A DNA stretch of 64,000 nt, from NCBI GenBank assembly GCA_011037195.1, contig JAAEAF010000249.1, positions 216,001-280,000 on the forward strand, given 5' to 3'. A program made the position numbers and the translations under genes. This document shows, piece after piece, positions 53,821-64,000 of the stretch (positions within the stretch are counted from its first letter, which is position 1; each line of letters starts with the position of its first letter). The notes under the pieces are model-generated. The model worked only from the letters and a program-made list of their open reading frames with translations. It did not search any database and was not told where the DNA came from. Origin of the DNA: Triatoma infestans. Its lineage: Eukaryota > Arthropoda > Insecta > Hemiptera > Reduviidae.

Positions 53821-54515
53821 TGTATTAAGAAATAAATACTTATTTTATGGCTATTACTACTAATAGCAAGGACGAGAAAAGATCAAGAAGGTTGTAAAGT
53901 TTTATTAAAAAATAAAATACTCTATTTATTTATTTCTAACGGTGGCGTTTGGTATCTGTTTAAGTGAATAGTTTGTTTAAAAATTTCATGGTATATGCAC
54001 TCTTTTTATTTATTTATTTATTTATTTTTCTCTTCGTTCCCTTTATCTGTTATTTTTTTTTTCTTTTTTTTTTTTTCTTTATTTAAATGATTTAATTAAT
54101 TCTTTTTGTCGGCCGAAAACTTTTGCAAGTCCAAAAGGCTGTTTTGTAATAAGATTATTTAATTCAATTCACAGAATATCTCATTAAAATTCTTTGTAAT
54201 TTTATTTAATTTTTTTCTAACTTAATTAATTAAATCATGATAATACATACAATTTGTTTTTACAATAGATTATATAATTATTCTCAATATTATATAAATG
54301 GTGGAATCGTGCAATATATTGATAATGATACTCCGGATGGACTCCTTACCTTCCAGGTCTCTCCCAGAATTTGGTCTAAAATAAAATTTCTCACAAAAAA
54401 ATGCTTTAAATAAAATATGAAAAAATTACTAACTTATCAGATCAATTAGTGTCGTAATTAACTAAATTTTTAGGAAAAAAAGAAACGTTAAATTGGAAAT
54501 ACGATCTCTGCTCAT
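53821..54515. other. No gene seen
   Basis: AT-rich with a (TTTA)n stretch at about 54004-54030 and T-runs near 54050-54075. Nothing coding. Confidence 0.4.
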
Positions 54516-54519
54516 GCTA

Positions 54520-54920
54520 ATATGAAAACATAATTCCCGCCTCATTCCCAAAAGTTCCTTTAAATGAATTTTTCCAGAAAAATGTTTCAAATAAAAGTTT
54601 TTAGCTCTTTATATTCTCTCTTTATTACAAGTTTTAATAAAATCATTAAAACCATTTTTAAGAAATATTCAAAAAACTGAAAAAAAAAAAAACAATCATT
54701 CCGTAAAGTGGTACTTCCGGTTAAAAAATGTTAACAGGCAACTACTGTCGGAATCCTATGGTGCTGATACCTAAACGGAATTTCTACGGTTTGAATTTGG
54801 TACGGTTTATTCCGTTTTAGAGCCAGAGAAATCTCAAAACGTATATTTCCGGTGAAAATGCGATATCGAAAATTTGACACGATTACAATACTTACTTCTT
54901 AAAGCAAGCAGTAAAAAAAA
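54520..54920 (-). repeat. Family H 5' half
   Basis: Minus-strand single internal unit plus left end: AGTTCCTTTAAATGAATTTT, AAGTGGTACTTCCGGTTAAA, GAATCCTATGGTGCTGATAC, ATATTTCCGGTGAAAATGCG, TTTGACACGATTACAATACT. The microsatellite is deleted. Confidence 0.75.
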
Positions 54921-55447
54921 AAAGTCTGAAAATATGACCAAATACGCTAAAACAAGAATAATGTTTAGGTTTATCCTTATATTTAATTTTTTTCTTGTTT
55001 GTATGTCAGTTCGAATCAGTGCAGTTGCTAAAAAATGACTGTGATATTATAAATATTGCTAGTAATGTTAATTTTGATTGTTTTTTACGGTGAAAATGGT
55101 TATTGAAATGTCATGGAAATTAGCTTTCCGTTAGAACTTTGATCAACTAGCTTTGAAATAAGAGCTATGAAGTATATATTGAAATATTGAAAAAAAATTT
55201 AATGCTAATATAGATCCGGCGGAAGTGCGGTTCAACTTCATATCTTCATCTTCAATATTGACTTTATGAATAATTCAAAATTTACTCAAGTCCTCGCCTA
55301 TAGGAAACTTTTTTACTAGTTTGTTTAAAACTTGGTGTGGATGGGGAAGTGGATTAGTGATTTCATCAGATAGAGTGACGGCTCTGTGAATATTTCCAGT
55401 ATGACAAGCAGAAAAACATTTTAGAAAAACTAAATCTTTAGTAAAAA
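54921..55447. other. No gene seen
   Basis: AT-rich spacer. GATCCGGCGGAAGTGCGG near 55214 suggests a small family H remnant. Confidence 0.35.
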
Positions 55448-56434
55448 ATCTGGTGTGAAACACTCACACAACTTACTCTTACTCCAGTTCTCAAAATTAT
55501 AATTGACACATTTTATAGTTTGTGTACCAAATTTAATGAAATTCGTCGATAACTGAAAGAACTATTCAGTAAAAGCGCACTTAAGGTTTACTAATTTTCT
55601 TGAAACTCGTAATTTTGGCCATCTACATATTTCGATTAATTTTGTTAGGATGATAGAATTGTATAATCAACTATGATAGCACTTTAGAGAAAAACATAAC
55701 CCCTTCCCTCCTCCAAAAGTGCCCTCAAGTGAATTTTCCCAGAGAAATGTTTTAAATAAAAGTGGTAGCTATTTGTATGTGTAGTTTATACACCTAGTTT
55801 TAGGAAAATCGTCGGAGCCATTTTTGAGAAAATCACGAAAAAGTAAAAAAATCATTTAGTAAAGTGGTAAGGAAACGCACTTCCGGTCATCCGATTTTTT
55901 CAAACTCGGAATTTCAACAACATATTTAATTCTAATTAACACTGTTTAGATGATAGAATTGTCTAATAAACTGAAATTGCAATTCAGATGAAAACCTAAC
56001 CCCACCTCTCCCCAAAAAGTGCCCTTGAATGAATTTTCCCGGAGAAATGTTACAAATAAAAGTTGTAACTCTCAGTATGTTTAGTTGATGTGCCAAGTCT
56101 GAAAAAAATCGTCGGAGCCATTTTCGAGAAAATTGCAATAAAATAAAAAAACCAACTAGTAAAGTGGACCGGTAGAGGAATTTTGGCAGATAACGTACTG
56201 TCAGATCCCAAGGTGATACCTAAACAGAATATCAAGTTTCAACTTTCTACGGTTTTCCGTTTTTGAGCTATGCTGTTTACATACATACATACGTACACAC
56301 ACACACACACACCATTTGCTAAAAACCACTTTTTTGGACTCAGGGGACCTCAAAACGGATATTTCCGGTGAAAACTGGATATCGAAAATTTGATACAATT
56401 ACAATACTTCCTCTTACGAGGAGTAAGAGAAAGT
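55448..56434 (-). repeat. Family H full-length copy
   Basis: Right end ATCTGGTGTGAAACACTCAC with its hairpin at the left, two ~290 bp units, a CA tract at 56295-56312, and left end CTCTTACGAGGAGTAAGAGAAAGT at 56411-56434. Length 987 bp. A second left-end-like piece CTTCCTCTTACTAGCAATAAG lies at 56446-56466. Confidence 0.88.
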
Positions 56435-56441
56435 AATTACA

Positions 56442-57900
56442 GTACTTCCTCTTACTAGCAATAAGAGAAAGGAAAAATTTAACAAAAGATCATACTTTCG
56501 AAATTGAGTTTTCAAAAAAAGGAACCCTTGAATTCAAAAATAGTTTTTGCCAAGTGATCCGTATGTTTTTATGCGAAATATTTAGAAAACTAAAGCTCAA
56601 AAAGTTCAGCTTGAGATACCACCATCGCTGTTACTGTTGGAACAATTATTGCAAACTTGTCAAATTTTTTATATCAAGTTTTTCACCGGAAATACGCGTT
56701 TTCAGATCCTCTGAGACCAAAAAGGAAAAAAATGTGTTTTTTAAAAACTTTAAACTTGAGATTTTGTTTACCAAGGTCCATGATAATAAAGTTTTAGGCA
56801 AAATCAGTCAACTAGAAATATCGCTTTGTTGATTTTTTGTTTTTGTTTTTAAATTTTTACGGTTTTATCGTAAAAAAGTTCGATTTTCTTCAAACACTTT
56901 ACATCAGTTATACACATACCTAGAACAACGACTTTAATTTGCTACATTTTCCGGGAAAATTAAATTTAGATGATTTGTGGAGGAGGGGGGAAGAGGGACA
57001 TTAGAATTTCCATTAAAGTGCCATTTCTATATATTATAAGTTTAGTTGATGATTTTTTTAGGGGTTGGACAGAAAGAAATAAAGTTAGACTTATATCTTT
57101 ATATTATAGGCTGGACGTAAGTGCGGCCGGATGGGTCCAGAAAGGGCTTTTAGTCAGGCATCTGTTGGAACCCTTACTGCTTTAAGGAGACATCTCTACG
57201 TAATGGGGCTTATGCCGGATCCAGAGGAAACACCCATCCATCTTATGATAGATTGCCTGGGTTGTGAGGAAATTAAGTATAGGACCTTTGGTCGGAACAG
57301 GATGTCTGTGGAAGAGCTTAGAAGGTTCTTGTCCGATTTGTTTGGACTGCGTTGAATCTTCTATGGATTAGACCTGAATGTAGACCCGGTTTGTTGTTGT
57401 TATTCTTTGGGTAGCTATATGGGCTCAGTGGGGCTTTGGATAGCGTAGGATTTGGCCCCTCCCCATAGACAAATAAATAATAATCAATAGACGAAAGTGC
57501 CATTGTGCTGAGTAATTTTTCAGTTTTTTGTCAATTTCTCGAAAACGGTTCCAATGATTTTTCTTTTTTTGAAACATTTTCCCGAGTAAACTGATTTGGG
57601 GGGGGGTTTTCTGAGCGAAAACAGTGGCGTTATGCTCTCCTCTAAAATATCGTATCAGCAATATGTATGATTTTACTAACTAGATAATATTAATATGCAC
57701 TAGAAGCTATGCTAAAACCCTAAAATTGAGAAAAATCGGTTAACCGCAACAGAAAAGGTTTTTGAAACTTTTCTTGAAAATGACTAAACGATTTCCTTTA
57801 AGAAAAAAACCTTTCACTTTTATTTGTAACATTTTCTTATAAAAATAATTATAGCTTTTAGGTGGTTCTGATGAATCTGATACGTTAAAACTAAAGTTTT
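56442..57900 (+). repeat. Family H copy, diverged, split by a LINE tail
   Basis: Plus-strand order: CTCTTACTAGCAATAAGAG, GAAATTGAGTTTTCA, CTTGAATTCAAAAATAG, GTTTTAGGCAAAATCAGTC, TTGTGGAGGAGGGG, then the LINE at 57065-57475, then CGAAAGTGCCATTGTGCTG and AAATCGGTTAACCGCAAC. The right terminus is not seen. Pieces TTTCACCGGAAATACGCG near 56682 imply an internal duplication of the left end. Confidence 0.6.
57065..57475 (+). pseudogene. RNase H-type LINE, extreme 3' end
   Basis: Frames give GLMPDPEETPIHLMIDCLGC and EEIKYRTFGRNRMSVEELRR, FLSDLFGL, then a stop at 57353. The E-E/T-P-I-H-x-M-x-D-C pattern and RFLSDLFGL tail resemble the C-terminal zinc region after RNase H in the LINEs at 6310-7162 and 15704-17128. 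The 3' UTR ends in AAATAAATAATAAT (57472-57485). GC-richer than the family H sequence it interrupts. No clear target-site duplication was found. Confidence 0.65.
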
Positions 57901-58629
57901 TGTTGAATTCGTTTGATTTGTTACATTGTAATGATTCTCTACTTGCCTCGGTTGGCAGGCTGCAGTTTTAAACCAGATTTATTATTATTATTATTCCTTT
58001 TTTAGTAAAATATTCATTCATTCTTATGATTAAAATATCTTAAATTGTGAAGAGAGAAAAATATAAAATAATTTTCCAGTTATAATAAGGTTTTTCCGAT
58101 TAAGGATAGGGTCTTTCCGCATTCATCACCTCATTTAGCCAATTGAATATTTGAATAAATTGTCTTTTCAAATCATTATTCAATTGGAAAAATAAACATG
58201 CAATAATAATAATGATAATATCTTCAATATTTTCTCTTTTCCACTTTTCTAGTCCCCAGAGGGCAGCAGTGTTTAGGAAATTTGCGGCAACATTTTATTG
58301 GCGTTGTCTATAAAATAGTGTGGTGTTGTTACAATGGATGAAAATATTCCCCAGGGAAAGTGGTTACAAGCGTTTGTTTTTTTTTATTTTCGTTTATTTA
58401 TTCTTCTATAAATTTATTTATATTTTATGCATTATATATTCTTTTTTTTATTTTTATAAACATTTATATTCTTTTTATTGAATATACTGCACTGGTATTA
58501 TTATTTTATTTATTTATTTACTTTTTTTTTCACTACATCAGTTAAATGATAGCTCATTAGTGCGTCCATCGTTATAATAATTATGGTGAAGCTTTTTTCG
58601 TGGAGTTAGACAGAGTAAATGTAAAATTA
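57901..58629. other. No gene seen
   Basis: AT-rich sequence with an (ATT)n stretch near 57980-57995 and T-rich runs at 58376-58530. The frame at 58360-58545 is a product of that composition. Confidence 0.4.
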
Positions 58630-59545
58630 CAAAAACACTGTTATATTAACCAAGAAACAGAATACGACAAGGACTTTACACTACTAACTATGTAGAGTGT
58701 GTGGTAGCATGCGTACAATGGCAGACTTGAAATGTAATTGATGTGTTGTGTTGTAGTAGTGGTATTGGTAGCTTGTGGCATGAGCGGTTTTGTAAAGGGC
58801 TTGTGAGTATATATGTTTAGAGAGAAGTATCAGAAATAATCAAGAGAGCATCACTGTTTTTAAAATAGTTATATTCTCTAAGTGAATTTAAGTACTTTTC
58901 AATATCACAGTCATATGCTTATTAATATATTGAAACTAGCTATGTTTTAAATTATGACTGGCACTGATGCTACAATAGCGATTCCTGAATCAAGTGTCCT
59001 AGTTCAACGTCTAATACAGACTATCCTTCTTTGAAAGCAGAATATACACTGTCTTGAAAGAATGCCTTCTAATTGTTAGTTCAAATCTTTTAAATAATGC
59101 TGGTACGTCTGGAGGCACTGTATTGTGTTACTCTAACTGTTTCTTGCCCTTTGCCTCTTAGTTTGCATTGACCTAAATTATAGTTCCTGGCTCTTTCCTC
59201 TTCACTAAAATACACTATTTGAACTAGGTAAAATTCACAAGATTTTCACAACTAGACTATTTTCAAAATTCTTATTTTCTTTCATTTCTTTCTTCCACTA
59301 CAGACTGAATTGGCAGACTGAATTGGTGATGGTGTTGTTTTCTTGGCGACTGTGTGTACACAATTGAATTTGTAAACTTGATTTTTGAGTATAGGCAGCC
59401 CTTATATGTGTTTGTAGAAAACTTCCCCTGCTTCTCCTTCCAGATCTTCTAGAGGTTGAGGTAGACGTATCTTGGATCTCCTCTGGCTTGTGGCAGGAGA
59501 TGCGTTACGTTTCATGTGACGTGGCGGATGACATGCCAATGTTTT
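58630..59545 (+). repeat. Family G copy split by a family L element
   Basis: Left piece 58630-58735 (ATTAACCAAGAAACAGAATA, GTGGTAGCATGCG) and right piece 59325-59545 (AGAAAACTTCCCCTGCTTCT, GGAGATGCGTTACGTTTCAT) match the continuous copy at 37690-38030. The family L block lies between. Confidence 0.6.
58752..59302 (+). repeat. Family L repeat, full copy
   Basis: Second full-length copy of the block at 3889-4411: TGTAGTAGTGG start, GAGCGGTTTTGTAAAGGGCT, AATAATCAAGAGAGCATCAC, GCGATTCCTGAATCAAGTGT, TTTCTTTCTTCCACTACA end. Because it sits inside a family G copy, its outer limits can be read from that interruption, which supports TGTAGTAG...CACTACA as approximate ends. Confidence 0.55.
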
Positions 59546-59826
59546 TTTTTTCTGTCGTCAATCTATTATACAATAGTGTTTCTTGAACAGACCAAACTGA
59601 AAGCTTTCTATTCCCCCTAAAAAAATCTGGTTTGAAACAAGCATACTACATTCTTTCATCTATATTTCCCATTTTGGGATTGACAGTTTATCTTAAAATT
59701 TAGTACATTTAATTGTAATTATTATCTGCTGAGAAATTTTCCGAAGTAATTTACAAAATATTAAAAGTTTATTTATTTATATATATATTTTTAATCAATT
59801 ATTTATGGTACATAAATAAAATGTAT

Positions 59827-59867
59827 AATAACAATATATATTATAATATTATATATATATTGTTATT
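59827..59867. repeat. AT-rich hairpin, 14 bp stem
   Basis: AATAACAATATATA (59827-59840) and TATATATTGTTATT (59854-59867) are exact reverse complements with a 13-base AT loop. Function unknown; such palindromes are frequent in AT-rich DNA. Confidence 0.8.
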
Positions 59868-60004
59868 GGTAGCTAATTCAAAGAATATATATATACATAT
59901 ATATATCGATTGTAATTTATTTATTATAATAGTGTAACATTGGTGAACTTAGAATAGTCCAATTGAAAATTATTATTAACAAGCCATATTAATATTCAAC
60001 AAGA

Positions 60005-60049
60005 GTAGTTCACCAAGTTAATGGATACCCGTAGTTCACCAAGTTAATG
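60005..60049. repeat. 19 bp direct repeat
   Basis: GTAGTTCACCAAGTTAATG occurs at 60005-60023 and 60031-60049, period 26. Confidence 0.9.
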
Positions 60050-60059
60050 CCCTAGCATA

Positions 60060-60912
60060 CCGTAACTCGTTGCATATAATATAAATATATATAATGCTGT
60101 GGACGAATTGCTCACTATGAGCAACTCTCACCTAATTAGGACCATGGAAACAATTACTAGTAAATTATTAATTCATTTTATTAAAATCGATAATATTATC
60201 TTTTATTAGTTTAATATTTATTACATTTTCTTATAATTTAACATATTTTACTACCTTACTGGACCAAGATGGTATAATGTGAATAAATAGATTACATGCA
60301 AAACATATAAGTATTGCAGGTTTAATAGAACTACTAAATTTCCTCCTCTACAAGTAATACAAACTGAATTTATTCCCCATTAGAAATGGAAAATGGATTT
60401 GGCCATTTTTCAGTGATTACTGGAGTATTTGTGCGGGTATCACTCCTAACGATATATATAAATATAAAACACTGACACTGCAACCACACACACACACAAG
60501 CACACAAAATACAGGGCCTGAGAGAGTTAGCTGATCAGCTGAGAGGTTTAGTGCATTTACAAATAAATTCAAGTTTACTATCAAAAACACGTCTATCTGT
60601 TTTTGTAGACTTTACTAGAATTTAGAATTAAATGGAGAATTCAATTTAAAAATTAAAAATACTTCATCCAATAATAGTTATATGCCATTTTCAAACAATG
60701 TTGTAATATTAATATTTATAATGTTATTAAATTATTATCGTAACACTTTTTTATTAGCCATACTTGCATTTTAAAAGTTATTTAATATTATATCATAATT
60801 AAATTAGTTTAAAACCTGTTGAAGAGTACAGCTTTAAAGGCTTCAGTTGATATAATCTCCCAAATTTTTATTGTATTTTGTACAAAGGAAAAAAACTATA
60901 TTTATTTCTAAA
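60060..60912. other. No gene seen
   Basis: AT-rich, with a (CA)n tract near 60486-60500. No coding frame recognised. Confidence 0.4.
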
Positions 60913-60923
60913 AATGTGATAAA

Positions 60924-61141
60924 AGCTCTATGGCGCAACAGCCCATGAAGGGCCAAGGCTTGCCAGACAGCGATTTGAATAGGGGCCGTATGGTAAGCAC
61001 GCCGCAGTCCCTAGCCGTTTAGGTCCGGCCTTCGCTACCTAGGGCGCTACTAACTGTAGCTTCCCACTTCACGGGAATGAACCCTGAGTTCTCGCAAGAA
61101 GGGCGAGTGCGCTAGCCACTACACCAACGCGTGAGGACAAT
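60924..61141 (-). mobile_element. SINE-2, full-length, minus strand
   Basis: Flanked by AATGTGATAAA at 60913-60923 and 61142-61152, an 11 bp target-site duplication. From the right, the complement gives the tRNA-like head with GTGTAGTGGCTAGCGCACTC (box A region), then a box B equivalent with changes (GGTTCATTCCC), AAGTGGGAAGCTACAG, TAGGTAGCGAAGGC and the ATGGGCTGTTGCGCCATAGA end. The terminal T-tail is only a few bases (AAAA on the plus strand). Confidence 0.85.
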
Positions 61142-61152
61142 AATGTGATAAA

Positions 61153-61440
61153 TCTATATTTGACTGTCTCATTCTTCCAGATTAAATTTTTACTTCCTCT
61201 TTGTGCTGCCGCCGCTGCTGTATTTGAACAAAATGCTAAATGGAAATGCAATGTTGAGCTTTCCTCTACAAATGCTGCTTCAATACAAAGTACCAATTAA
61301 ATGCTTTTAGGGTACATTAAAAGCATTGCCAGCATGTAAAATTTGAAGAAAATGGTGATTAAAAAGAAAATGGAAATGTTATTATATAGAATTGGTTTTC
61401 TCTTATAAACGGCTCAACTATCTATTGAAACAAGCCACGG
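61153..61440. other. No gene seen
   Basis: Short AT-rich spacer; the minus-strand frame 61069-61296 overlaps the SINE and is not a gene. Confidence 0.4.
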
Positions 61441-61467
61441 ATCCTATCCCGTGGAGGCAGACCTCCA

Positions 61468-61797
61468 TTATCTGATCCCTGGCATGTTTTCATCGATCTT
61501 CTTGGGCAGCAAACTTTCAATTTCAAACCTTTTAGAAAGTTTCCAGAACATGGCACGTCTATGGGCGGCCATTTTTCCTATCAACCCATTAAGACTTTTC
61601 TGGGCGGGGGGGGACAACATTAAAGCCACCTTCTTCTTATATCTATGTATTCTTCTTCGTTTATGTGTGATCACAACATTATGGCTATATATTTCATGTA
61701 GGTCATTTACTTCTAGTCCAATGGGAAAATTTCCAAGATAGTACTCGGATAGTGTAAAAGGACAATCCATACAATCCACGCGATTTACAGTCTTCAT
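61468..61797 (-). CDS. Unrecognised minus-strand frame, 109 residues
   Basis: I do not recognise this protein. The frame starts MKTVNRVDCMDCPFTL directly after an in-frame stop and includes YLGNFPIGLEVNDLHEIYSH, VVITHKRRRIHRYKKK and SLNGLIGKMAAHRRAMFWKL. It has varied residue use and a basic patch, and looks more protein-like than its AT-driven neighbours; the region is also less AT-rich. It could be an exon or a fragment of an unplaced mobile element. I saw no convincing splice sites, promoter or partner exons. Confidence 0.3.
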   Translation of the reverse strand: MKTVNRVDCMDCPFTLSEYYLGNFPIGLEVNDLHEIYSHNVVITHKRRRIHRYKKKVALMLSPPAQKSLNGLIGKMAAHRRAMFWKLSKRFEIESLLPKKIDENMPGIR

Positions 61798-64000
61798 TCA
61801 TTCGTCTAAAAACGACTTTGTTATCGCTCACCCAATAGCACTAGATTGCAAGTAAAATCGACTAGGAGTTTAATTTGAAATCAACTTTTCTTCCAGTTTT
61901 TTTTTTTCTTTTAATCCGCCAAGAAAATATTAAAAAAAGAAATTCCAGATTTAATATTGAGAAATCTCTCTTCGTGCTCAAATGCGGCCCAGAAAAGTTA
62001 ATTATTTTAAATTTGATCAAGCAGCTGAATGAATAACGTGTCAAAGACATGTCTACATTTGAGCTTTTTTAAACGGAAAATTATAGTAATAAACAAAAAT
62101 GATTTTAAATATCATTGACCCTAACATTTAGGACAGGTTAAATCTAAAAAATACAATTCTAAAATATTAAGTATAAAATTTTAAAATTAATATTAATCAG
62201 AACCAATTAGAATTTCTCTTTATATTGAAATTTATTTATTTATTTATTTATAAAATCATTTCTTACTGTTTTGTATTTCTTTGTAAATAAATATTAACAT
62301 AAATATATATATATATATTGCAATGAAAGCATCATTTTTAAAACTAAACATTATATAAAATGAATTTATTGAGGTAAATGTTATTAAGTATATTTCTTTT
62401 TCAATTATAAAGGACTTACAGAAAAAAAAAAAAAGAAAGACTTATAAGTAACTCAGTGAAAAGGTCAAGTACTAATTCAAGTATAAGTACTTTTAGTATT
62501 TTATCATAAATTGATGTTTTATGATTAATATCTTGTTTAGAAAATTTATTTATTTATTCATTTATTTTAAATTCTTTAGTATCCTTATAATATTTTACTT
62601 TTGTAAAAATATTTTCACACTGGCAAAGAAAAAAATAAAATAAAGGGAAATTAAAGAAATATTTAATTTTATATAAAATATAATAATAATATAATTCAAT
62701 AAACGGATGCCCTGAGATAAAAATAAAAATTAAAGCTTAGTTAATCTGAAATGTGCGTTCAGGGATTTAGTCGTTTGGGTATAAAACAATGATCGGCAGT
62801 AATTCATTATGTCATTGTTTTCAAAATATATAATTGTTCAAATTATTATATGACGTATTGATTAATAAACTTACGAACAGATGAACATCGTAGATACATA
62901 GACGAAGCGAGCTACACCGCTATTGATTATTTATAGCTACAATTTGCCTCCTCAATTTCTTTAAATATGCTTTAATCGGACATATCATGTCTGCTTATCT
63001 ATATTCACTGCTTCACCAGATGATAAAAGTTCCAACTTGTCCATTACGGAATGTCAACTCAATCTAAGATGGCATTTTGCTGAGTTGCTCAAAATTCACT
63101 CAGATACGATTTAACCTTATAAAAATCATCGTCTCACTTAACGAGTAGTGATGTAGAAACAAAGATTCAAAAACACATGTTTGAACATGTTTGCTATTTT
63201 GAATATCTAAAGATAAGAGGAGGAATCGTTCAATGGGTTATCTAAAATGGAATTGAACAGAAATTAGGAAGTTGCCCCCTCAAAGGTCTATAGTCATCAC
63301 GAGCCTTAGGGAACTATTTGGTCTTCTTTAAATTAAGTGATGTTAACTTGCTGGATCAAGATAATATATATGTATATGCCAGACTAATCCGCACAAAGTG
63401 GCTGCTGTATATCGCACTAGACAGGCCATCGCAGTGGCAGGGGGAAGACATGGAGCAACGTCTGCTTTCCTCAGTCCAGCAAAGTCTGCCGTTAGCACTG
63501 ACTTACTAATATGATCATATATTTTTTTTTCCTGAGCCCTACAGAACCCAGTCATTAGCACTTGTTGACAGCAGGTCTCCCGTCAATTTTGGTATTTGGG
63601 CTCTTAGAAAACGCCTTCGCTTGCCTTTTGTCTACACTGTAGAGACTAATTTAATGACTGCCATGGTTATGCCGCAGAAAGTTTTAGCCCCATAGAAGGT
63701 CTATTCGAATCTATCGGGCTAGTCTGTATGTTTTTTCATTGTCCTTTTACCCTCCGGCCCTGGCACTAAGAAGAAACTCAGCTAGAGCTAGCCACTAAGA
63801 TGAGAACTTGGTTACAATCTCACAACAGCTTAGACTAAAGTTGGTAAAATCTCTCCCAGGACTTCTCGGTAAAATCCATTTTTTCAGAAAATGATATCCA
63901 ATAAGTGCTTTTTAATAAGTGCAATTTTAAAAGTAAATCAAGCTTTTGAAGGTGTTGGGAGGGGGGGGACTGAACATTTATTTTCGTCGAAACCTTTGTG
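61798..64000. other. No confident gene; AT-rich sequence
   Basis: 62080-62940 is very AT-rich with short (TTTA)n and (AT)n tracts (62223-62250, 62302-62319). 63240-63870 is more complex and GC-richer; opposing frames at 63318-63509 and 63343-63561 overlap one another and show no domain. The window ends in a G-run (63957-63968). Confidence 0.35.

Overview
This is an AT-rich, intron-scale or intergenic stretch of an animal nuclear genome, built almost entirely of transposable-element debris. The mixture points to an arthropod, most likely an insect: RTE-like, jockey-like and RNase H-bearing LINEs, tRNA-derived SINEs, a mariner-type DNA transposon with long inverted repeats, and no bacterial-style gene packing. 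I cannot name the species. I found no host gene I would defend; nearly every recognisable coding stretch is a retrotransposon or transposase, and all but one are broken.

The dominant component is a roughly 0.9-1.0 kb non-coding repeat, called family H here. Full or partial copies on both strands recur from base 1 to about 57.9 kb. Full copies (28456-29372, 35883-36850, 43747-44760, 55448-56434, and the interrupted 15184-17616) share one layout: a left inverted repeat ACTTTCTCTTACTCC, a TG/CA microsatellite of variable length, two and a third tandem units of about 290 bp, a right inverted repeat GGAGTAAGAGAAAGT, then a short hairpin and a T-run. This resembles non-autonomous Helentron/DINE-1-type elements, but that assignment is inference.

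Other elements are nested in family H, often with visible target-site duplications (TSDs): a 5'-truncated RTE-like LINE with an open reverse transcriptase (456-1861, 16 bp TSD), two RNase H LINE 3' ends (6310-7162 and 15704-17128), a SINE (51016-51277, 15 bp TSD) and a mariner-like element with ~450-500 bp inverted repeats (45517-46758). A degenerate but near full-length two-ORF LINE lies at 10353-14775. Further RTE-like fragments are at 18225-19300, 30970-31885, 31990-32650 (minus) and 52440-53150 (minus), and jockey-like fragments at 20340-21115 and 47835-48730.

The most unusual region is 42.4-49.5 kb. A unique-looking segment occurs twice (42414-42880 and 48925-49290), each followed by sequence related to the left end of family H. 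In the first copy this has expanded into about eleven 77-80 bp tandem units; the second has fewer than two. Between them sit a full family H copy, the long-TIR mariner relic, and a 573 bp fold-back element (family F, 83 bp inverted arms) inserted into a jockey fragment with a 10 bp TSD.

The last ~7 kb holds the end of family H, a LINE tail, nested repeats of families G and L, a SINE and mostly featureless AT-rich DNA.
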